A stretch of DNA of 32,940 nucleotides from Burkholderiales bacterium (lineage in GTDB: Bacteria; Pseudomonadota; Gammaproteobacteria; Burkholderiales; Casimicrobiaceae): contig JADLEZ010000539.1 of NCBI GenBank assembly GCA_020845855.1, positions 1 to 32,940 of the forward strand. Reading direction: 5' to 3'. Each line of letters begins with the position of its first letter. The first letter of the stretch is position 1. Positions 28,336-32,940 of this stretch are shown piece after piece. The notes below the pieces were generated by a model that was given only the letters and a program-made list of their open reading frames with translations, was not told the DNA's origin and searched no databases. The position numbers were made by a program, and so were the translations under genes.

Positions 28336-29201
28336 ATCAAGGCGTCGTAACCCGGCTTACTGTAGTACTTCACGTAGAAGTCGTTGCGGATGTCGCGCAG
28401 CGTCGGCACTGCAATGCGCGCCTCGTCGACCAGCGCGAGATCACAATCGGCGGCGATGACGGCGTTCTCCTTATCGCCGCCGTGCGCGATAACCTCTCCG
28501 TGCGGATTGACGATCATGCTCTCGCCGAAATACTTCTTGTTGCCCTCGGGCCCGACGCGGTTCGAGTAGATGCAGAACATGCCGGTGTCGACCGCGCGCG
28601 CGGTATTGACGACGCTCCAGTGCACGCCGCCCGCATAGCCGGGTGCCGCCGTCGGGCAGAACATCATCTCGGCGCCCAGCATCGCCAGGATGCGGGAAGT
28701 CTCCGGGTAGCGGCGATCGTGGCAGATGATCGTTCCGAACCTCGCGTGCGGCTCGAACGTGGTCTCCCAGACCTTGAAGTCCTGGCCGGCGCGGAAATAC
28801 AGCTTCTCGAGGACCTGCACGCCCGCGACGTGCGTCTTCCGATAGTTGCCGACCACGGTGCCGTCGGGGCCGATTGTCGCAGCGGAGTTGTAGTAGATCC
28901 CGGGCGCCGCCTTCTCGAACATCGGAAAAATCACGTAGTTCTTGAACTTCTTTGTGAGTTTGCCGACGGCATCCGTCGAAGGACCGGGAATGGACTCCGC
29001 CTCGGGAAACAGGCTCACGTCCTTCTCTCCGTAGAAGCGGTCGTAGTCGGACGTGCAGAGCTCGCCAGCGACGATGATCTGGCAGCCGTCCTTCGACGCC
29101 TTCTCGATCAGCTTCAGTGTGCGGTCGAGCTTCTCCTGCACGCTCGTTCGCGGCATCGCTTTCTCCTGCAGTGCAGCTACCCTAATCATTCGTTTCGACA
29201 T
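28332..29201 (-). CDS. Carbon-nitrogen hydrolase (nitrilase superfamily), carbamoylase-like
   Basis: Catalytic Glu (IIVAGELCTS), Lys (GNYRKTHVAG) and Cys (GTIICHDRRYPE) all present; next to a hydantoinase gene. Confidence 0.88.
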   Translation of the reverse strand: MSKRMIRVAALQEKAMPRTSVQEKLDRTLKLIEKASKDGCQIIVAGELCTSDYDRFYGEKDVSLFPEAESIPGPSTDAVGKLTKKFKNYVIFPMFEKAAPGIYYNSAATIGPDGTVVGNYRKTHVAGVQVLEKLYFRAGQDFKVWETTFEPHARFGTIICHDRRYPETSRILAMLGAEMMFCPTAAPGYAGGVHWSVVNTARAVDTGMFCIYSNRVGPEGNKKYFGESMIVNPHGEVIAHGGDKENAVIAADCDLALVDEARIAVPTLRDIRNDFYVKYYSKPGYDALI

Positions 29202-29221
29202 GTCGTAGTCTCCGTTGAAAA

Positions 29222-30601
29222 TCAATGACCCATCGCTTCGAGAAAGCGGGCCCGGCCCTTCGCAGCCTTGAGCTCGCCGTTCTCGAGCAGCACTTCACCT
29301 CTCTGCATCACTAGCTCCGGGGCCCCGAGCACACTGCGGTTCTCGTACATCGAGTAGTCGGTCTTGGTGTGCGTGCCGGCTGCGGTGATGATGTGCTCCT
29401 TCGTCGGATCGAAGATGAGCACGTCGGCGTCCGACCCTTCCTGCAGCACCCCCTTGCGCGGATAAAGCCCGAAGATCCGGGCGGGTTTCTCGGCCATGAG
29501 CTCGACCAGCCGGCAAAGACTCACACCGCGCCGGTTGAAGCCCTCGTCGTAGGTAACCGTGAACATGGTCTCCTGCCCCGGAAGGCCCGAGGCGGCGTCG
29601 AAGACGTTGCCAAAGCGCGGCTCCTTGCTCTTCAGCATGTGGCCGGCGGTGTCCGAGCCGATGACGTCGATCTTGCCCGCGTTGATCGCCTGCCACAGCG
29701 CGTCGACGTCGTCCCGTCCGCGCAGCGGCGGGCTCACCTTGGCGAGCGTGCCGAGACGCAGAGTGTCCTCGTTCGTCAGCGTCAGATAGTGCGTGCAGGT
29801 CTCCACGAAGATCGACGCCGAATTCCAGTTGCGGAACATGTCGATCACGTCCAGCGCTTCCTTCGTGCTCACGTGGACGATGTACATCGGGCAGCCGAGG
29901 ACGTTGGCAAAGCTCAGGATCCGGAACGTGGCTTCCGCCTCGGTGATCCCGGGTCGGGACGGACCGTACCATTCCGGTCCGGTCTTGCCCTCGGCCGCAA
30001 ATCCCTCCTCGAGGAAATCGCACAGGTCCCCGTTCTCCGCGTGGACGCAGAAAAGCCCCCCGTTGGCCTTCAGGGCGGACAGGATCCTGAGCAGGTCCCG
30101 ATCGCTCAGGTACATTCCCCGTTTCTTGTAGGCCATGAACCCCTTGAATGACCGGACGCCCCGGGCGCAGATCCTCGGAATGAGATTCTCCAGCTCGGCC
30201 ATATCACCTGCGACCAGACTGCAGTGCAGCCCGAAATCGATGACCGAATCCCGCGCTCCCTCCTCGATGAAGTAGTTCACCGCGTCCCAGAGATTACCCT
30301 CGACGCCCCACGCCTTGACCGCGCCGATATAGGGAATCAGCGTCGTGATTCCGCCATAGACTGCGGCCTTCGACAGCGTGTCCAGGCGGTCGGCGTACAC
30401 CGGGTGCAGGTGCGCCTCGACGATCCCCGGAAGCACAAACTTGCCCTTCGCATCGATGACGCGCCGCGCCTCCTTGCCGCTTCCGGGCAACTCGATGCTG
30501 TCGACGATCCCATTGCTTATGAACACGTCGGCCAGCCGCAACTCCTTGCTGTTGACCAGAACGCCGCCCCGGATCACCACATCACACGCGTCTTGCGTCA
30601 T
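29222..30601 (-). CDS. Hydantoinase/dihydropyrimidinase family cyclic amidohydrolase
   Basis: 459 aa; metal ligand motifs LPGIVEAHLHP, SFKGFMAYK (candidate carboxylated Lys), FCVHAENGD, YIVHVST, VIGSDTAGH. Confidence 0.9.
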   Translation of the reverse strand: MTQDACDVVIRGGVLVNSKELRLADVFISNGIVDSIELPGSGKEARRVIDAKGKFVLPGIVEAHLHPVYADRLDTLSKAAVYGGITTLIPYIGAVKAWGVEGNLWDAVNYFIEEGARDSVIDFGLHCSLVAGDMAELENLIPRICARGVRSFKGFMAYKKRGMYLSDRDLLRILSALKANGGLFCVHAENGDLCDFLEEGFAAEGKTGPEWYGPSRPGITEAEATFRILSFANVLGCPMYIVHVSTKEALDVIDMFRNWNSASIFVETCTHYLTLTNEDTLRLGTLAKVSPPLRGRDDVDALWQAINAGKIDVIGSDTAGHMLKSKEPRFGNVFDAASGLPGQETMFTVTYDEGFNRRGVSLCRLVELMAEKPARIFGLYPRKGVLQEGSDADVLIFDPTKEHIITAAGTHTKTDYSMYENRSVLGAPELVMQRGEVLLENGELKAAKGRARFLEAMGH

Positions 30602-30656
30602 TGGAGCTCCCCCTTTTCGTCGACTGACCGCCCATGCTCGCGCACGCCGATGAGAC

Positions 30657-31601
30657 TCACCGCAGCGGATCGCCGGCGCCCGTGCGCTCGACGATCAGCC
30701 GGTAATGCTCGGGCCTGCGGTGCTTGGCGAAATTGAAGACGTGCTGCCTGAATTTGTCGGAGAGTCCCAGGTCGATCCGGGCCGCGATGACTTCGTCGCC
30801 TTCGCTGGTTGCCTGTGCGACGATCTCTCCCGTCGGGGCTACGATCACGGACCCGCCGATCATATGAAAGCCGTCTTCGCGGCCGCACTTCGCAGCAGCA
30901 CCGATCCAGAGTGCGTTCTGATAGGCACTGGCCTGGAGGCACAGCAGGTGCGTGAACATGCGCAGGTGCGCTGGCTCGTCCCAGTGGATGTTGTGCGACG
31001 GCGTGTTGTAGCCGAGGACCACGAGTTCTGCGCTCTGCAGCGACAGCACGCGGAACGTCTCGGGCCAGCGCCGGTCGTTGCAGATGCACATGCCGATGCG
31101 CGTCTGCCCTAGGCGCGAGACTCGGAAGCCCACATCGCCCACTTCGAAGAACTTCTTCTCCAGGTGCTGGAACGGCGCGTCCGGCTTGTGCTCGGCATGG
31201 CCCGGAAGGTGGATCTTGCGGTACTTCCCAATCACCTCGCCGTTCCGGTCGACCAAGATCGACGTATTGAACCGGCGTCCCTGCGGCGTCAGTTCCGCGT
31301 ACCCGAGACAGAACCCGATCTCCAGCCTGCGCGCTTCGTCAAATAGCGGCTGCACGGCGGGATTCGGCATCGTCTTCTCGAAGAATCGCCCGACCGCTTC
31401 CTCTTCGCTCATCCAGTAGCGCGGGAAGAACGTCGTCAACGCGAGTTCCGGGAACACGACGAATTCAGCCTGCAGCGCCTGCGCCTGGCGCATCATCTCC
31501 ACGAGGCGCGCGACTACCGCCTGGCGCGTATCGGCAAGATGGACCGGTCCCAACTGGGCGACGGCGAGACCGAGCGTCCTGATGGACCCGTGCGCGCTCA
31601 C
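30657..31601 (-). CDS. N-carbamoyl-D-amino-acid hydrolase-like carbon-nitrogen hydrolase
   Basis: FVVFPELALTTFFPRYW, GFCLGYAEL, RRFNTSILVDRNGEVIGKYRKIHLPGHAEHKP..FQHLEKKFFE, CICNDRRWPETFRVL, GYNTPSHN closely track D-carbamoylase sequences. Confidence 0.92.
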   Translation of the reverse strand: MSAHGSIRTLGLAVAQLGPVHLADTRQAVVARLVEMMRQAQALQAEFVVFPELALTTFFPRYWMSEEEAVGRFFEKTMPNPAVQPLFDEARRLEIGFCLGYAELTPQGRRFNTSILVDRNGEVIGKYRKIHLPGHAEHKPDAPFQHLEKKFFEVGDVGFRVSRLGQTRIGMCICNDRRWPETFRVLSLQSAELVVLGYNTPSHNIHWDEPAHLRMFTHLLCLQASAYQNALWIGAAAKCGREDGFHMIGGSVIVAPTGEIVAQATSEGDEVIAARIDLGLSDKFRQHVFNFAKHRRPEHYRLIVERTGAGDPLR

Positions 31602-32497
31602 GCCCCGCCCCTATCCAGTGGTTCCACGCGCCGTGCCGCCGCGAGCACCGGAGACGCTCGCCCATGGCGACCGGCGCGTGCCGCACCCAACGGCCGGCTC
31701 GACCCGTCCGAGCTCGCTGGTTCGCCCCGATGGCCGAGGGCCAGCGAGATCTGCTGTGCGCTGTTCATCAGGCGCGGAGCCAGATCGGCGATCAGTTCCT
31801 GGTTCATCCGCTGGGACGGCACCGATATGCCGAGTGCGGCCACGGCGAAGCCGGTGTGGTCGCGGATCGGCACCGCCAGGCCCCACACGTCGATGCGGTA
31901 TTCCCCTCGGTTGACCGCGTAGCCGAGCCGGCGGACCTCGCCGAGTTGCGCCAGCAGTTCGCTCTTCCGCGTGATGGTGGAAGGCGTGAACAAGCGCAGC
32001 TTGCCGCGCAGCACGCTTTCCACTCGTGATGGTGGCAGGAACGCCAGTAGCGCCTTGCCGTTGGCGACGCAATAGGCGGGAAGCAGTGCGCCCACCTCGA
32101 TGTTCGGGCGGATGGCGCGGGTGGAATCGAGCTTGTCGAGGAAGACGATCTGGTCCTTCTCCGTCAGTACGGTGAGGTGGACGGTCTCCTGCGTCGCGCT
32201 GTTCAACGCCTTCATCACCGGCCGCGCGATGTCGCGGATGTCGAGCCGCGACACGGCTCCATTGCCGAGCTCCCATATCTTCATGCTCAGCCGGTACTTC
32301 GCGGTCTCCGGGTCCCGCGTCAGGAACGACTGCTCGACAAGCGTAGCGACCAGCCGCGAGATCGAGCCCTTGGCGAGTCCGAACTGACGACTGAGCTCGG
32401 TGATGCCGAGCGGTCGGTCTGCCCGCGCAACGGCCACCAGGATTTCGAGGCCCCGCTGGAGCGATTGCACCGTCTTCTTGCGACTGCTGTCCTTCAC
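31598..32497 (-). CDS. IclR family transcriptional regulator, GTG start
   Basis: VQSLQRGLEILVAVARADRPLGITELSRQFGLAKGSISRLVATLVEQSFLTRDPETAKYRLS is an IclR helix-turn-helix, followed by an effector domain (AVNRGEYRIDVWGLAVPIRDHTGFAVAALGISVPSQRM). Confidence 0.95.
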   Translation of the reverse strand: MKDSSRKKTVQSLQRGLEILVAVARADRPLGITELSRQFGLAKGSISRLVATLVEQSFLTRDPETAKYRLSMKIWELGNGAVSRLDIRDIARPVMKALNSATQETVHLTVLTEKDQIVFLDKLDSTRAIRPNIEVGALLPAYCVANGKALLAFLPPSRVESVLRGKLRLFTPSTITRKSELLAQLGEVRRLGYAVNRGEYRIDVWGLAVPIRDHTGFAVAALGISVPSQRMNQELIADLAPRLMNSAQQISLALGHRGEPASSDGSSRPLGAARAGRHGRASPVLAAARRVEPLDRGGA

Positions 32498-32508
32498 CGG
32501 CCTCTCCT

Positions 32509-32551
32509 TACGTACGCCAGGACGAAACTGGATTGCGCCGTTGCGTACGTA
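32509..32551. promoter_or_regulatory. Inverted repeat TACGTACGC-N25-GCGTACGTA, candidate regulator site upstream of the IclR gene
   Basis: Perfect 9-bp arms at 32509-32517 and 32543-32551, between the predicted promoter and the GTG start. Confidence 0.55.
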
Positions 32552-32558
32552 CAGTCGA

Positions 32559-32588
32559 ATTTTGAACGTAAGGTTGCGTGCATGTCAA
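32559..32588 (-). promoter_or_regulatory. Candidate sigma70 promoter for the IclR-led operon
   Basis: On the minus strand, TTGACA (consensus -35), 18-nt spacer, CAAAAT (-10, 4/6 match). Confidence 0.5.
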
Positions 32589-32838
32589 GATCAAGTCTCT
32601 CCCAATGACAGTCGGGTGACTGTGGAGAGCGAGGTGATTCCCGTGGACAGCAACCTGGGCCAGATCGCAGGCTGACCCGGCGGGTTGGCATAGTGATCTC
32701 GGTTGCCGAGGCGAAAAGGTCGGCGTGTGCTCCAGACAATGCCACCAAGCTGCCTTGACGTCCGCGCAATACTCGCCAGGTTTCCGAACCGATTTGTTCT
32801 CCCGCTACGAGGTGAAGGCGTCCAGATCGGTCGCGCGG

Positions 32839-32940
32839 TCATGCCCCGCCGAGACGCACTGCAGCGAAATCCGGATACGTTTCGGCGACCTGCTCGCGCA
32901 CGGGTCCGCGCAGAAGCTCCAGCCATTCCGCCGGCGGCTC
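32839..32940 (-). CDS. C-terminal end of an unidentified protein running off the window edge
   Basis: Minus-strand frame EPPAEWLELLRGPVREQVAETYPDFAAVRLGGA* has coding-like codon usage; its TGA overlaps an ATG followed by MTARPIWTPSP. Confidence 0.4.
   Translation of the reverse strand, partial: EPPAEWLELLRGPVREQVAETYPDFAAVRLGGA

Noticed and set aside
1-32940. CRISPR arrays, tRNA or rRNA genes, phage or plasmid modules
   Set aside because: No regularly spaced repeats, tRNA-like cloverleaf sequences, rRNA signatures or phage/plasmid structural genes were noticed in reading the window.

Overview
GC-rich bacterial window, proteobacterial in style. Nearly every credible gene lies on the minus strand, so transcription runs from about 32.5 kb down to 1.3 kb. 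Module 1 (about 32.6-21.6 kb): an IclR regulator with a strong promoter/inverted-repeat region, two carbon-nitrogen hydrolases (one very like N-carbamoyl-D-amino-acid hydrolase) flanking a hydantoinase/dihydropyrimidinase, heterotetrameric sarcosine oxidase (order B-D-A-G), and an MmgE/PrpD protein. Module 2 (about 21.5-12.7 kb): a CobW-type GTPase, a PotABCD-type ABC transporter, a two-subunit sulfopyruvate-decarboxylase-like TPP enzyme, and an aldehyde dehydrogenase. A decayed IS5-type element splits the substrate-binding protein gene from the ATPase gene. Module 3 (about 12.7-1.3 kb): a LysR regulator translationally coupled to a DszB-like (sulfinate desulfinase) protein, a 23-bp palindromic operator candidate, a DUF169 protein, a three-subunit molybdenum hydroxylase, a cytoplasmic sulfite-oxidase-family protein with an atypical active site, EtfBA, a CoxG-like protein and a DUF1993 protein. 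The left edge is a scrap zone: an acetoacetyl-CoA-synthetase-like start, a nonsense-disrupted fragment of a second molybdenum-hydroxylase FAD subunit, and an IS3 OrfA remnant. The junction upstream of the acetoacetyl-CoA-synthetase-like gene recurs at the right edge. The main hypothesis is a catabolic island that desulfurises, hydroxylates and opens an N-heterocycle. The supporting elements are the DszB-like protein, the molybdenum hydroxylase, the sulfite-oxidase-like protein, hydantoinase/carbamoylase and sarcosine oxidase. Family calls rest on motif recognition by eye; no database search was run.
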